NCBI RefSeq assembly: GCF_016287535.1
Contig: NZ_JAEFAJ010000028.1
Location: 1 to 43,359, forward strand
Source: Ruminococcus sp.
GTDB taxonomy: Bacteria > Bacillota > Clostridia > Oscillospirales > Ruminococcaceae
Reading direction: 5' to 3'
Length of the DNA: 43,359 bases
Numbering within the stretch: position 1 is the stretch's first letter; the number at the start of each line of letters is the position of its first letter. Below the pieces are notes generated by a model. It ran no database searches. It saw nothing but the letters and a program-made list of their open reading frames with translations, and was not told the origin of the DNA. The translations under genes and the position numbers were made by a program. This document shows, piece after piece, positions 7,876-15,792 of this stretch.

Positions 7876-8014
7876 GCTTGCAATGAAAAACATGAGAAAA
7901 TACGAAAAAATATGCAGAATTATAAGAAAATATTCATTTTTATTCATGTTGTGTCAAAACGAGCTTTTAGGCTATTTTACGAAGATTATCAAACATTTAA
8001 GGAGATTTGAGAAG

Positions 8015-8476
8015 ATGTATAAAATCATGTTTGTTTGCCACGGCAATATATGCCGTTCGCCTATGGCAGAATTCATAATGAAAAAGCTCGTTGCAGACGC
8101 AGGTCTGAGCGACAGATTCTTAATTGCTTCAAGCGCTACAAGCACAGAGGAACTTGGCAATCCCGTCTATCCCCCTGCACGTTCGGAGCTTGCAAAACAC
8201 GGTATCGGATGTTCCGGAAAAACTGCGGTACAGCTCAGAAAGTCGGACTACGACCGGTATGATTACTTCATAGGCATGGACACCGCAAACATACGCAACA
8301 TGAACCGTATCTTCAGCAGCGACAAGGACGGCAGGATATACAAGCTGATGACATTCGCAGGCAGCGGCAGAGATGTTTCCGACCCTTGGTACAGCCGCAA
8401 CTTCGCTGCTGCATACACCGATATAGAAAACGGCTGCAAAGGGCTTCTTAAAAAGCTAATGGAGGAAACGCAATGA
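8015..8476 (+). CDS. Low-molecular-weight protein tyrosine phosphatase
   Basis: The start at 8015 follows AAGGAGATTTGAGAAG and gives 153 residues, the usual family size; a longer frame upstream has no ribosome site. The catalytic P-loop CHGNICRS (Cys8 to Ser15, C-x5-R) lies at the N-terminus and the general-acid loop is DPWY near residue 127. The enzyme removes phosphate from tyrosine or arginine residues in the cytoplasm; the bacterial clade is often linked to stress or capsule control. The stop codon overlaps the next start by four bases (ATGA), so the three genes from 8015 to 9032 are one unit. This is the first intact chromosomal gene after the mobile region. Confidence 0.93.
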   Translation: MYKIMFVCHGNICRSPMAEFIMKKLVADAGLSDRFLIASSATSTEELGNPVYPPARSELAKHGIGCSGKTAVQLRKSDYDRYDYFIGMDTANIRNMNRIFSSDKDGRIYKLMTFAGSGRDVSDPWYSRNFAAAYTDIENGCKGLLKKLMEETQ

Positions 8477-8664
8477 AATATGAGATAATAAACATCTTTG
8501 AAGAGGACTACGGCTGCGAGGGTATCCCCGATAATGAGGAACTTATGTGCATAGTCGCTCTCAGGGACGAAAACGGCATTGAAAAACACGTCAGTCTTTC
8601 AGACAGCTTCATTACTGAAAATGATCTTAAAAAAGGCGGATTTGTACTGCTTGAGGAGGTATAA
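8473..8664 (+). CDS. Small conserved hypothetical protein
   Basis: 63 residues, starting in a four-base overlap with the phosphatase gene and ending two bases before the next start. It is acidic with no signal peptide, membrane segment or cysteine cluster (one Cys at 15 and one at 26). The sequence looks like a compact beta-rich fold (ELMCIVALRDENG...HVSLSDSFI). No function is recognised. The tight packing shows it is translated with the phosphatase and the redox-type protein that follows. Confidence 0.75.
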   Translation: MKYEIINIFEEDYGCEGIPDNEELMCIVALRDENGIEKHVSLSDSFITENDLKKGGFVLLEEV

Positions 8665-8666
8665 AA

Positions 8667-9032
8667 ATGGCAGAAAAAGCAAATAAGGCAATTGAGAATC
8701 ACAAGCATTTCTACAGCTGTTCAGCCGCGGTAATGTGCGCATTTGCCGACGAGATAGGTATCAGCGCTGATGAAGCAAAAAGCATTGCAGCTCCGTTCGC
8801 AGGAGGAAAAATGATAAAATGCGGAGCCGTACTTGCTGCCGAGTATATTCTTTCAAAGAAATATCCCGACAAAGCACCTGAGCTCATAAGCGATTTTGAA
8901 AACCGTTTCATCGAAATGAACCGTTCGGCTGTATGCCGTGAGCTGAAAGGCGCTCTTACCGGTGAACCGCTTCGCTCATGCAGGGGCTGCGTCACCGACG
9001 CTGCGGAAATACTTGAAGATATGTGCGTATAA
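8667..9032 (+). CDS. C_GCAxxG_C_C family protein (putative redox protein)
   Basis: 121 residues. It shows the family arrangement: an early Cys in SCSAAVMCAFADEIG (residues 15-28), the central GGKMIKCGAVLAAEYIL block (the CGAxxG-like motif, with Ala in place of the usual second Gly), and a C-terminal pair in SCRGCVTDAAEIL. Members are small helical proteins proposed to be redox-active through conserved cysteines, often next to transporters or oxidoreductases. Here it is the last gene of a three-gene unit, followed directly by a bidirectional terminator. The biochemical role of the family is not settled. Confidence 0.82.
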   Translation: MAEKANKAIENHKHFYSCSAAVMCAFADEIGISADEAKSIAAPFAGGKMIKCGAVLAAEYILSKKYPDKAPELISDFENRFIEMNRSAVCRELKGALTGEPLRSCRGCVTDAAEILEDMCV

Positions 9033-9034
9033 AC

Positions 9035-9067
9035 AAAAACTCGTCTGTACTGAACAGACGAGTTTTT
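9035..9067 (+). terminator. Bidirectional terminator between convergent genes
   Basis: ACTCGTCTGT (9039-9048) and ACAGACGAGT (9054-9063) form a perfect stem around ACTGA. A run of A precedes and a run of T follows, so it works for both the 8015-9032 unit and the minus-strand gene ending at 9071. Confidence 0.9.
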
Positions 9068-9070
9068 ATG

Positions 9071-10741
9071 TTATTCAACATCGTATCTGCCTTTGCGGAG
9101 ACGTTCCTCGAACTCCTCAACAGGCAGCGGCTTGTCGAACAGGAACCCCTGTGCAAGATCGCATTTGTTCCTGCGCAGCGCCTTTACCTGTGCCTGAGTT
9201 TCTACTCCCTCGGCAATACATTCAAGTCCCATAGCCCTTGCCATTCCCACAACGTAATGGAACATGATATCCCTTGCGCTTTCCTCACCGTCTTCGTGCT
9301 CAGGAATAAAATTCTTGTCTACCTTCATGACGTCCCATGGGATCTCTTTTATAAGGTTCAGTGAAGAATAACCCATTCCGAAATCATCAACAGAGGTGCA
9401 TATCCCTGCGTTCTGCAGACCGCTTACGACGCGCTTCAGGTCGCGGAACTCAACGTCCGTAGTAGTTTCCGTAAGCTCTATCTCGATATACTCGTGAGGT
9501 ACATTATTGCTGTCAACGATCTCAAGGATATGTTCAAGCAGATCCATATCGACCATGTGTTTACGGGAGAGATTTACCGATATTCTCACCACATTCCTGC
9601 CCTCATTGAGCCAGCGTTTTATATCCTTGCAGACATGGTCAAGCATATAAAAATCCAGCTTGCATATCTCCAGTCCGTGCTCAAGTATAGGTATAAACTC
9701 CAGAGGAGGGATTATCTTTCCTTCCCTGAACCAGCGGCAGAGAGCCTCGGCTCCTACTATCTCCCCTGTATTTATATTCACCTTAGGCTGATAAAAAACA
9801 TGATATTCTTCATTCAGCACAGCCTCCGGGAAAAGATGCTGTATACGCATGACCTTGTCTTTTTCAGCGACCATCTCATCACTGAAAAATACTATATTCT
9901 GCTTGTCGCTTACCTTTGCCGCACTTGAAGCCGATATTATCTTATCGAGGATATCTCCGATATCGTCCATAACGAAGTCATCAGGGATAAGGAACACGCC
10001 AACTGAAGCGGATACCATTATCCTGTCGCCTGAACGTACATCATATACAACAGCCGCCCCGCTCAGATAGCCAAGTACATTATTCAGGCATTCCCGCTCG
10101 CAGACAAGAGCAAAATTATCACCGCCCACGCGGCATATCTCACCTTTGCCGTTTATCATCTCAGCAATGGAATTGAAAAAGCTGTGCATTACCATACTTC
10201 CGAGATTTCTGCCTATCTGCTGATTTACAAGCGCAAAATGCTTGAGATTGAAATGAATTGCGGCTTTTCCGGCAATAGTGCCTTCCTGCGCAGACTTCTG
10301 TATATATCGTATGAGATAGCGGAAATTATGGTATCCGTCATCGTCGAAGAAAGCAAATCTGCAAGCGGCGTCCTGTATCCTGCTCCTGCTGACATACACA
10401 CTGACAGTATTCAGGAAAAAGCTGACATTTCTTTCTTCCTCTTTATTCCACGGCTCCGCGTCCTCTCTGATATAGACCTCGCAAACGATAACACTCATCA
10501 GATCTGTGACTATACGCTCTGACAAGCCGACTCTTCCCTTTTCACCGTTGTCATAGGATATAAGTATATCGCCTTTGCCAAGCTCTTCACATTTGACGTT
10601 CTGATATGTTTTTGTAGCGATCTTTGTTATACGGAACATTCCGCATATTTCACCAAGCTCAGCACGGACCTTTGAAAAGTCTATTTTATTCATGCTGTTC
10701 AGTTTTTCAAGGAATCTTTCCAATGCAATATGAAAATCCAT
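9071..10741 (-). CDS. GGDEF-EAL protein: degenerate cyclase, intact c-di-GMP phosphodiesterase
   Basis: 556 residues from the ATG at 10741 (GGGAAGTGAG just upstream); an in-frame ATG at 10789 lacks a ribosome site. Residues 1-150 form an N-terminal sensory part without a clear domain. Residues 150-290 are a GGDEF domain whose signature reads GGDNF (206-210), so the catalytic Glu is Asn and cyclase activity is unlikely. Residues 305-550 are an EAL domain with E332-A-L, N390, E422 in ELTET, DDFGMG (452-457), K476, E511 and Q531, all needed for hydrolysis of c-di-GMP. No membrane segment is seen, so it should be a soluble phosphodiesterase. It is monocistronic, with a promoter at 10883 and a terminator at 9035. 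Confidence 0.93.
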   Translation of the reverse strand: MDFHIALERFLEKLNSMNKIDFSKVRAELGEICGMFRITKIATKTYQNVKCEELGKGDILISYDNGEKGRVGLSERIVTDLMSVIVCEVYIREDAEPWNKEEERNVSFFLNTVSVYVSRSRIQDAACRFAFFDDDGYHNFRYLIRYIQKSAQEGTIAGKAAIHFNLKHFALVNQQIGRNLGSMVMHSFFNSIAEMINGKGEICRVGGDNFALVCERECLNNVLGYLSGAAVVYDVRSGDRIMVSASVGVFLIPDDFVMDDIGDILDKIISASSAAKVSDKQNIVFFSDEMVAEKDKVMRIQHLFPEAVLNEEYHVFYQPKVNINTGEIVGAEALCRWFREGKIIPPLEFIPILEHGLEICKLDFYMLDHVCKDIKRWLNEGRNVVRISVNLSRKHMVDMDLLEHILEIVDSNNVPHEYIEIELTETTTDVEFRDLKRVVSGLQNAGICTSVDDFGMGYSSLNLIKEIPWDVMKVDKNFIPEHEDGEESARDIMFHYVVGMARAMGLECIAEGVETQAQVKALRRNKCDLAQGFLFDKPLPVEEFEERLRKGRYDVE

Positions 10742-10882
10742 TTTCTCACTTCCCATCCTAAAAACTATACAGTGGCAAGTATGGTCCAAACCATATATAT
10801 TAACGAATTAAAGGCACATATATATCTTTTGCCAATAAAATTCTTTTTATCGTTGTTGAATCAACATATAATTTGCTATTAT

Positions 10883-10911
10883 AGTATAACACATTATAGT
10901 CAATTTGTCAA
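10883..10911 (-). promoter_or_regulatory. Promoter of the GGDEF-EAL gene
   Basis: Minus-strand TTGACA (10906-10911), 17 bases, TATACT (10883-10888). It gives a leader of about 135 bases; I saw no c-di-GMP riboswitch core in it. Confidence 0.65.
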
Positions 10912-10964
10912 TCTCAAATACTGTGCTAAAACATTTATTGTAATAGCGAAATATTTATACATAA

Positions 10965-11001
10965 AATAAAAAGCGCATACCACAGTATGTGATACGCGCT
11001 T
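10965..11001 (-). terminator. Terminator of the que operon
   Basis: On the minus strand an AAGCGC-type stem of about 13 pairs with two G-U pairs (10971-11001) is followed by T-rich sequence. It lies just after the queF stop codon. Confidence 0.8.
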
Positions 11002-11009
11002 ATGAGCTT

Positions 11010-11507
11010 TTATCTGTTGTTTACTGTCTCCGGGTACATATCGTGATTTGCAAGTCTGTCCCAGGCAAGCTGTTCCCATTTTGTACCGGGCAGCCCGTAA
11101 TTGCAGTAGGGGTCTATGGAAATTCCGCCGCGGGGCAGGAATTTTCCCCATACTTCGATATATTTCGGCTCCATGAGCTTTATGAGGTCCTTCATGATTA
11201 TATTCACGCAGTCCTCGTGGAAATCCCCGTGATTGCGGAAGCTGAAAAGGTACAGCTTCAGCGACTTGCTCTCCACCATTTTCTCAGCAGGTATGTAGGA
11301 TATATATATGGTCGCAAAGTCCGGCTGCCCCGTGATAGGACAAAGACTTGTAAACTCCGGACAGTTGAACTTTACAAAATAATCGTTGTCCGGGTGCTTG
11401 TTGGGAAAGGTCTCCAGCACCGAGGGATCATAGTCCGATGAATAAGAGGTCCTGTTATTGCCGAGGAGAGATATGCTCCCCTTTTCGTTTTCGTTTCTTC
11501 CTGTCAT
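11010..11507 (-). CDS. queF: NADPH-dependent 7-cyano-7-deazaguanine (preQ0) reductase QueF
   Basis: 165 residues from the ATG at 11507, which follows AAAGGAG; the longer frame upstream overlaps queC. This is the short, unimodal QueF form. The nucleophile Cys56 lies in [11 protein letters not shown] and the acid Asp63 follows. The QueF motif ESKSLKLY (79-86) and Glu98 in HGDFHED are present. It reduces preQ0 to preQ1, the last step of this operon before the base is inserted into tRNA. The start lies one base after the queC stop, and the operon ends at the terminator at 10965. Confidence 0.96.
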   Translation of the reverse strand: MTGRNENEKGSISLLGNNRTSYSSDYDPSVLETFPNKHPDNDYFVKFNCPEFTSLCPITGQPDFATIYISYIPAEKMVESKSLKLYLFSFRNHGDFHEDCVNIIMKDLIKLMEPKYIEVWGKFLPRGGISIDPYCNYGLPGTKWEQLAWDRLANHDMYPETVNNR

Positions 11508-11508
11508 A

Positions 11509-12198
11509 TTATACTCCTTTCGCAAGGGCAGGGTCTTCCACTCCGTTAGCCGCGAAAGCAGCAGCTCTGTCGATACAGGTGCCGCACTTTCCGCAGGGTC
11601 TGCTGCCGCCCTCATAGCAGCTCCATGTGAGCTCGTAGGGCACGTTGAGTTCAAGTCCCTTTTTCACTACCTGAGCCTTAGTAAGTCCGATAAAGGGCGC
11701 CTCAACTCTCAGCTGACAGCCGCTTCCGAGGTATATCGCACGGTTTATAGCATCGTTGAAATCGCTGCTGCAATCGGGATAGGCATTGCCTGCCGCGTCG
11801 TCGCTGTGGGCTCCGTAGTATATCACCTCACAGCCGTGAGAAAGAGCGATACTCGCAGCCGATGACAGGAAAAGACCGTTCCTGAACGGAACATAGGTCG
11901 ATACGGGAGCTCCGCCCGTTTCCCTGAGCTGCTCCGAATATGACTCCATAGGTATCTCCTTATCTGAGCCCGCAAGGAGAGAGCAGTCGGAATCCGCAAA
12001 TATAAGGGCAAGATCAAGCTTTTTCAGCTGCACACCGTAATGAGCGGCTATCTTTTCCGCAGCCTCAAGCTCCCTGCTGTGCTTCTGACCGTAATATACA
12101 GACAGCGCAAGGACTTCCTCCGCGCCGTACTCCTTAACAGCGATACCGAGACAGGTGGTACTGTCAACACCGCCGCTGAATAAAACCAGTGCTTTCAT
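11509..12198 (-). CDS. queC: 7-cyano-7-deazaguanine synthase QueC
   Basis: 229 residues, ATG at 12198 after AAGGAG (a longer frame runs into folE). The N-terminal PP-loop SGGVDST (8-14) binds ATP and the C-terminal cysteines of [16 protein letters not shown] bind zinc. It converts 7-carboxy-7-deazaguanine to preQ0 with ATP and ammonia. The length matches the family (about 220-230). It is the fourth gene of the preQ1 operon. Confidence 0.97.
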   Translation of the reverse strand: MKALVLFSGGVDSTTCLGIAVKEYGAEEVLALSVYYGQKHSRELEAAEKIAAHYGVQLKKLDLALIFADSDCSLLAGSDKEIPMESYSEQLRETGGAPVSTYVPFRNGLFLSSAASIALSHGCEVIYYGAHSDDAAGNAYPDCSSDFNDAINRAIYLGSGCQLRVEAPFIGLTKAQVVKKGLELNVPYELTWSCYEGGSRPCGKCGTCIDRAAAFAANGVEDPALAKGV

Positions 12199-12211
12199 AG
12201 TATTCTCCTTA

Positions 12212-12766
12212 TCAGTCAAGCAGTTTCCTGAGCTCAGGGTCGTTCCTGAACTCACCCCGCCATGTCTTTGTGACCGTCTTTGCGGAAGCGTTGCGTATGC
12301 CCCGTGCGGTCATGCAGCTGTGGCAGCCCTTTATCACAACTCCCACATCGGGAGAGCCTGAGGCTTCCGAGATTATCTCGGCGATATCGCTTCCCAGTCT
12401 TTCCTGAAGCTGCAGGCGCTTTGCAGCCATATCGCATATCCTTGCTATCTTGCTGAGACCGAGGACTCTTCCCCTGGGGATATAAGCCACGTCCACAGTC
12501 ATATCGTACATAAGAGCCATGTGATGCTCGCAGTAGCTGAAAACTGTTATATCCTTCATAACTACTGCCGTGCTGTCGTCGGCAGCTTCAAAGGTCTTGC
12601 CGAACATCTGCGCTATATCGTGGTTTGAGTATGCTATGCCCTCAAAGACCTCCTCCATCATTCTCGCAACGCGCTGAGGAGTTTCACGAAGTCCCTCACG
12701 CTCAGGATCCTCGCCGAGAGCTTCAAGAATGCCTTTTATATGCATTTCAATTGCTTTAGTATCCAT
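12212..12766 (-). CDS. folE: GTP cyclohydrolase I
   Basis: 184 residues from the ATG at 12766 (GGAGA upstream). Zinc ligands are visible as Cys79 and His82 in SYCEHHM and the CHSC motif at 148-151, and the family core [19 protein letters not shown] is present. The enzyme turns GTP into dihydroneopterin triphosphate. Because it lies between queE and queC, its main job here is to feed queuosine synthesis, though it may also serve folate. It starts 11 bases after queE. Confidence 0.96.
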   Translation of the reverse strand: MDTKAIEMHIKGILEALGEDPEREGLRETPQRVARMMEEVFEGIAYSNHDIAQMFGKTFEAADDSTAVVMKDITVFSYCEHHMALMYDMTVDVAYIPRGRVLGLSKIARICDMAAKRLQLQERLGSDIAEIISEASGSPDVGVVIKGCHSCMTARGIRNASAKTVTKTWRGEFRNDPELRKLLD

Positions 12767-12777
12767 AAATTCTCCTT

Positions 12778-13440
12778 TCAGACGCCGCGCTTTTCCGGAT
12801 CCCATATAAACTTGTGGAGCTGCAATTGCAGCCTTACGCCGTTAAGACGGTGTGCGAGCATGAAATCAACTATATCCGCAGGCTCTATCCTGCCGAAAAC
12901 AGGGCCTATATACACTCTGCACCTGTTTATCAGGTCATACTCCTTTATTACAGCGGCAGCCCTTTCAAGGTCCCGGAGGCTTCCGGAAACGAACTTGACC
13001 GTATCGCTGCCTGTGATGTATATGTAGTTATCGGTGAGCATACTGCTCTCCATGCCGCTGTCAGGCAGCTTGTAATCGAGAGTAAAGGAGGGACGGAGCT
13101 GCCTTGCCGCAAGCTCCCCGATGAGTATACTGCCGTTGGTCTCTATCTCAACACTGTGTCCGGACTTTATAAGCAGGTCAGTCAGTACGCCTAAATCCGG
13201 CTGCAAAAGCGGCTCTCCCCCTGTGAGAGTAACATTCGTTATTCCTGTGGAATCCGCATAAGCCGCTATCTCCTCAGCTGTGAGGAGCTCTGCCTCAGCG
13301 TCGCTGCTGTTCGCCCATCTGGTATCGCAGTAGGTACAGTTGAGGTTGCAGCCCCTGAAACGGATAAACACCGCCGGCTCTCCTGCTTTCTGTCCCTCTC
13401 CGTTGATGCTCGTGAATTTCTCAGCTACCGGGTACTTCAT
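12778..13440 (-). CDS. queE: 7-carboxy-7-deazaguanine synthase QueE (radical SAM)
   Basis: 220 residues. The radical-SAM cluster motif C-x3-C-x2-C is at Cys31, Cys35 and Cys38 ([13 protein letters not shown]) and the [11 protein letters not shown]-binding motif follows near residue 75. The N-terminus [23 protein letters not shown] is typical of QueE. It rearranges 6-carboxytetrahydropterin to 7-carboxy-7-deazaguanine. Its start overlaps the queD stop by four bases (ATGA), so the two are translationally coupled. Confidence 0.96.
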   Translation of the reverse strand: MKYPVAEKFTSINGEGQKAGEPAVFIRFRGCNLNCTYCDTRWANSSDAEAELLTAEEIAAYADSTGITNVTLTGGEPLLQPDLGVLTDLLIKSGHSVEIETNGSILIGELAARQLRPSFTLDYKLPDSGMESSMLTDNYIYITGSDTVKFVSGSLRDLERAAAVIKEYDLINRCRVYIGPVFGRIEPADIVDFMLAHRLNGVRLQLQLHKFIWDPEKRGV

Positions 13441-13862
13441 GGCGTTTCCTCATATACCGCGCAGTTTTCGGGAGTTTCATACACTGCCACACTGCTTACC
13501 GGCAGTCCCTGAGCACTGAGCTGTAAGTAAAAATATTCCGCGAACCTCTCAGCCGTGGGACGGAAAGGAACAGCTATCAGCCTGAAATTCTCGGCGTTCA
13601 GAGCCGCAACAGTCTCAGCCCTGAGAGAGCCCTCCTCATATATGAGAGCATGGTCAAAGCTGTCAGCAAGAGTGCGTACAGCGCTTTTGATGTCTCCGAA
13701 ATCTATGAGCATCCCCCGCTTTGTGCCGTCTTCCACCAGCTCATTCCCTGAGAATTCAGCCTCTATCTTCCAGCGGTGACCGTGTATATTAGCGCATTTT
13801 CCCTCATATCCCGCAAGGAAATGAGCGCTGTCAAAGGAGGCTGAGGTCTTTAATCTGTACAT
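13437..13862 (-). CDS. queD: 6-carboxytetrahydropterin synthase QueD
   Basis: 141 residues from the ATG at 13862, preceded by TTGGAGTGATGAT; a longer frame upstream runs through the leader terminator and is not real. Zinc ligands His14, His27 and His29 and the catalytic Cys23 (CANIHGH) are present. It converts dihydroneopterin triphosphate to 6-carboxy-tetrahydropterin. It is the first gene of the operon, behind a structured leader and a consensus promoter. Confidence 0.95.
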   Translation of the reverse strand: MYRLKTSASFDSAHFLAGYEGKCANIHGHRWKIEAEFSGNELVEDGTKRGMLIDFGDIKSAVRTLADSFDHALIYEEGSLRAETVAALNAENFRLIAVPFRPTAERFAEYFYLQLSAQGLPVSSVAVYETPENCAVYEETP

Positions 13863-13876
13863 ATCATCACTCCAAA

Positions 13877-13904
13877 ATAAAAAAGCACCTGCCTTGGCAG
13901 ATGC
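13877..13904 (-). terminator. Leader terminator upstream of queD
   Basis: Nine-base arms (13885-13893 and 13896-13904) with one G-U-type mismatch and a two-base loop are followed on the minus strand by TTTTTTATTTT. It ends about 15 bases before queD, so it must be controlled for the operon to be expressed. Confidence 0.85.
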
Positions 13905-14009
13905 ATCCATACATAATGAACTATACCGCGCAGAAAGCCGCAGTATACCGGATGCCCTGGTTTTTATTAACGACAGGATGGCGCAAACGAACTGTCGGAG
14001 CAAAGCTCG
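13877..14009 (-). promoter_or_regulatory. que operon leader: candidate preQ1 riboswitch with terminator
   Basis: The leader runs from a start near 14009 to queD. Its first element pairs CGACAG with CTGTCG (13992-13997 and 13971-13976), with a conserved-looking C before the 3' strand and the A-rich tail TTAATAAAAACC, as in preQ1-I pseudoknots. A second hairpin covers about 13923-13953. The third is a terminator, GCATCTGCC and GGCAGGTGC (13885-13904) followed by six T. GCATCC just before the second hairpin can pair with GGATGC, which overlaps the terminator arm by two bases, a possible antiterminator. The terminator is clear; the riboswitch class is inferred from position and partial match only. 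Confidence 0.5.
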
Positions 14010-14015
14010 ATGTTT

Positions 14016-14044
14016 ATTATATCATCTGCAAACAGCTTTGTCAA
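14016..14044 (-). promoter_or_regulatory. Promoter of the que operon
   Basis: Perfect consensus on the minus strand: TTGACA (14039-14044), 17 bases, TATAAT (14016-14021). It begins 17 bases after the acylphosphatase stop codon. Confidence 0.9.
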
Positions 14045-14060
14045 GCTATTTCACAGGCTG

Positions 14061-14330
14061 TCATACTATTTCAAATACATGATCGCCCTGCACAGGGATA
14101 TGCTCGGAGATCATATCGTCGATACTTCCCCATATATGACCCTTCAGAACATCTATCATGTCATTTATATCACGCTCTGTTCCCTCTGCTTCCATCTCAA
14201 CTGAACCGTCGTCAAGATTGCGCACCCAGCCGGTGATACCATATTTCTGAGCGGTATGTGAAGCTCTCCAGCGGAAACCCACTCCCTGCACATAACCGTA
14301 AAAAATAATATGTCTGCGAATCCTTTCCAT
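14061..14330 (-). CDS. acyP: Acylphosphatase
   Basis: 89 residues from the ATG at 14330, preceded by AAGAGGT; an upstream ATG at 14357 lacks a site. The family signature GYVQGVGFRWRA (about residues 13-24) contains the catalytic Arg, and the catalytic Asn is in WVRNLDDGSVE (about residue 42). The enzyme hydrolyses carboxyl-phosphate bonds of acyl phosphates. It has its own promoter at 14383; the que promoter starts just after its stop codon, so readthrough into que is possible. Confidence 0.93.
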   Translation of the reverse strand: MERIRRHIIFYGYVQGVGFRWRASHTAQKYGITGWVRNLDDGSVEMEAEGTERDINDMIDVLKGHIWGSIDDMISEHIPVQGDHVFEIV

Positions 14331-14382
14331 AAAACGACCTCTTGAAACACCGCTCATTCAGAGCTTAAAATACCATATTTTC

Positions 14383-14411
14383 ATTATATACCCAAATATC
14401 GGAAAGGTCAA
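14383..14411 (-). promoter_or_regulatory. Promoter of the acylphosphatase gene
   Basis: Minus-strand TTGACC (14406-14411), 17 bases, TATAAT (14383-14388). Confidence 0.75.
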
Positions 14412-14493
14412 GTATTTTATACGCTTTTTATACTAATTCCTGAGGAAACTGAGTAGAAAACAGCAGGATATGTACAATGTTTTATCTTTTCCG

Positions 14494-14522
14494 TTGACAA
14501 CCGTTTTTTTCAGTAGTATAAT
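14494..14522 (+). promoter_or_regulatory. Promoter of the TraB/GumN lipoprotein gene
   Basis: TTGACA (14494-14499), 17 bases, TATAAT (14517-14522), a perfect consensus 35 bases before the start codon. Confidence 0.85.
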
Positions 14523-14557
14523 AAATTATATTTTGTATTGAAAGGACAAAAACAAAA

Positions 14558-15652
14558 ATGAAAAAAATGAGAACAACCGCCTTTATTATGGCACTTGCTA
14601 TGGTGCTTACAGCAGCATCATGCAACAAATCATCATCAACAAGCAATTACAATGACGCTTCAAATGAAGCTTCAACAGAGGCTTCCACCGTCACTACAGC
14701 TGCTGATACCACAGAAGCAACAACAGAGAATACTTCAGACGCCGACAGTGAAGCCAACCCGCTCGGTTCAACAGCTGATATAGAAAACTATATCAAGACC
14801 ACTGACATCAATCCTCCACTTTGGAAGGTAACTGATACAGAAAGCGGAAACTCTATCTATCTCCTCGGTACTATGCACGTTCTTCCCGAAAAAGCGGGAA
14901 ATTACCCCGATCAGCTCATGGACATCTACAAGAACTGCGATTCTATCGCCGTTGAGTACGACACAGTAGCTCTCATGGAGGACGCTTCAGCTATGCTCGA
15001 ATTCCAGCAGGGCTTCATCTACAGCGACGGAACCACCATAAAGGACCATATCTCAGAGGAGACATACAAGAAGCTTACAGACTACTTTGATTCAGTAGGC
15101 GGCTATAACGCAATGCTCGATCAGTACAACACCGGCTTCTTCCTCAATCAGCTCAATTCAGTTATGCTCCTCAGACTTGAGAACCTCGTGACAGAGGGCA
15201 CTGACACATACTTCATGAATCTCGCAAAGGACGACAACAAGGAAGTTATCAGCATTGAGACACTTGATACTCAGGTAAAGGCTCTTTCCGCATATTCTGA
15301 CGATCTTGCGGATTATCTGCTTAACGATTCTCTCAACGACATTGACGATATCGAAGAATACGCTGAGTGTATCGCCGAGATCTATGAGCTCTGGGCAAAC
15401 GGCAGCGGCGACATCATGTTCGATATGGACATGGATATCGACGAGATACCCGAAGAGCTCAAGGGAGATTACGACGAATACAAGAAGACTATGCTCGACG
15501 ACCGCAACAAGGGTATGGCTGACAAGGCTGAAGAGCTCCTGAAGGAAGGCAAGAACTGCCTCTTCATGGTAGGCGCTCTCCACTACTCTGAAGATGTCGG
15601 AGTAGATAACCTTCTTGAAGCAAAGGGCTACAAGGTAGAAAAGATAGCTTGA
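14558..15652 (+). CDS. TraB/GumN-family lipoprotein
   Basis: 364 residues with a lipoprotein signal peptide: KK, a hydrophobic stretch, and the lipobox LTAASC (Cys22). Residues 23-70 are a Ser/Thr/Glu-rich linker. The domain from about 85 carries the TraB/GumN (Tiki-like) hallmarks: LLGTMHVLPEK near the start and the paired GALHYSEDVG near the C-terminus, with acidic Glu residues between. Tiki-type members are metal-dependent proteases in animals; bacterial members are usually uncharacterised and often surface-anchored. The stretch DMDMDIDEIPEEL is very acidic. The gene is monocistronic, with a consensus promoter and a terminator. Confidence 0.9.
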   Translation: MKKMRTTAFIMALAMVLTAASCNKSSSTSNYNDASNEASTEASTVTTAADTTEATTENTSDADSEANPLGSTADIENYIKTTDINPPLWKVTDTESGNSIYLLGTMHVLPEKAGNYPDQLMDIYKNCDSIAVEYDTVALMEDASAMLEFQQGFIYSDGTTIKDHISEETYKKLTDYFDSVGGYNAMLDQYNTGFFLNQLNSVMLLRLENLVTEGTDTYFMNLAKDDNKEVISIETLDTQVKALSAYSDDLADYLLNDSLNDIDDIEEYAECIAEIYELWANGSGDIMFDMDMDIDEIPEELKGDYDEYKKTMLDDRNKGMADKAEELLKEGKNCLFMVGALHYSEDVGVDNLLEAKGYKVEKIA

Positions 15653-15687
15653 CCGGTCCTGTGACCAATTGAATATATACCTCGCTG

Positions 15688-15718
15688 AACGGTCTGCCAC
15701 TGCGGCAGACCGTTTTTA
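15688..15718 (+). terminator. Terminator after the TraB/GumN gene
   Basis: AACGGTCTGCC (15688-15698) and GGCAGACCGTT (15704-15714) around ACTGC, followed by T. Confidence 0.9.
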
Positions 15719-15735
15719 CTGCATATGCGGGACAA

Positions 15736-15767
15736 TAAAAAGAGCCTGAGTACCATTGTACTCAGGC
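15736..15767 (-). terminator. Terminator of the fructose-bisphosphate aldolase gene
   Basis: GCCTGAGTAC (15744-15753) and GTACTCAGGC (15758-15767) around a four-base loop. On the minus strand CTCTTTTTATTG follows; the plus strand also has T's, so it may act both ways. Confidence 0.85.
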
Positions 15768-15792
15768 ATCATTTTTATGTAATGTAAGCCGA

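Noticed and set aside
10742..10882. A c-di-GMP riboswitch in the leader of the GGDEF-EAL gene
   Set aside because: No GEMM core motifs could be found in the leader.
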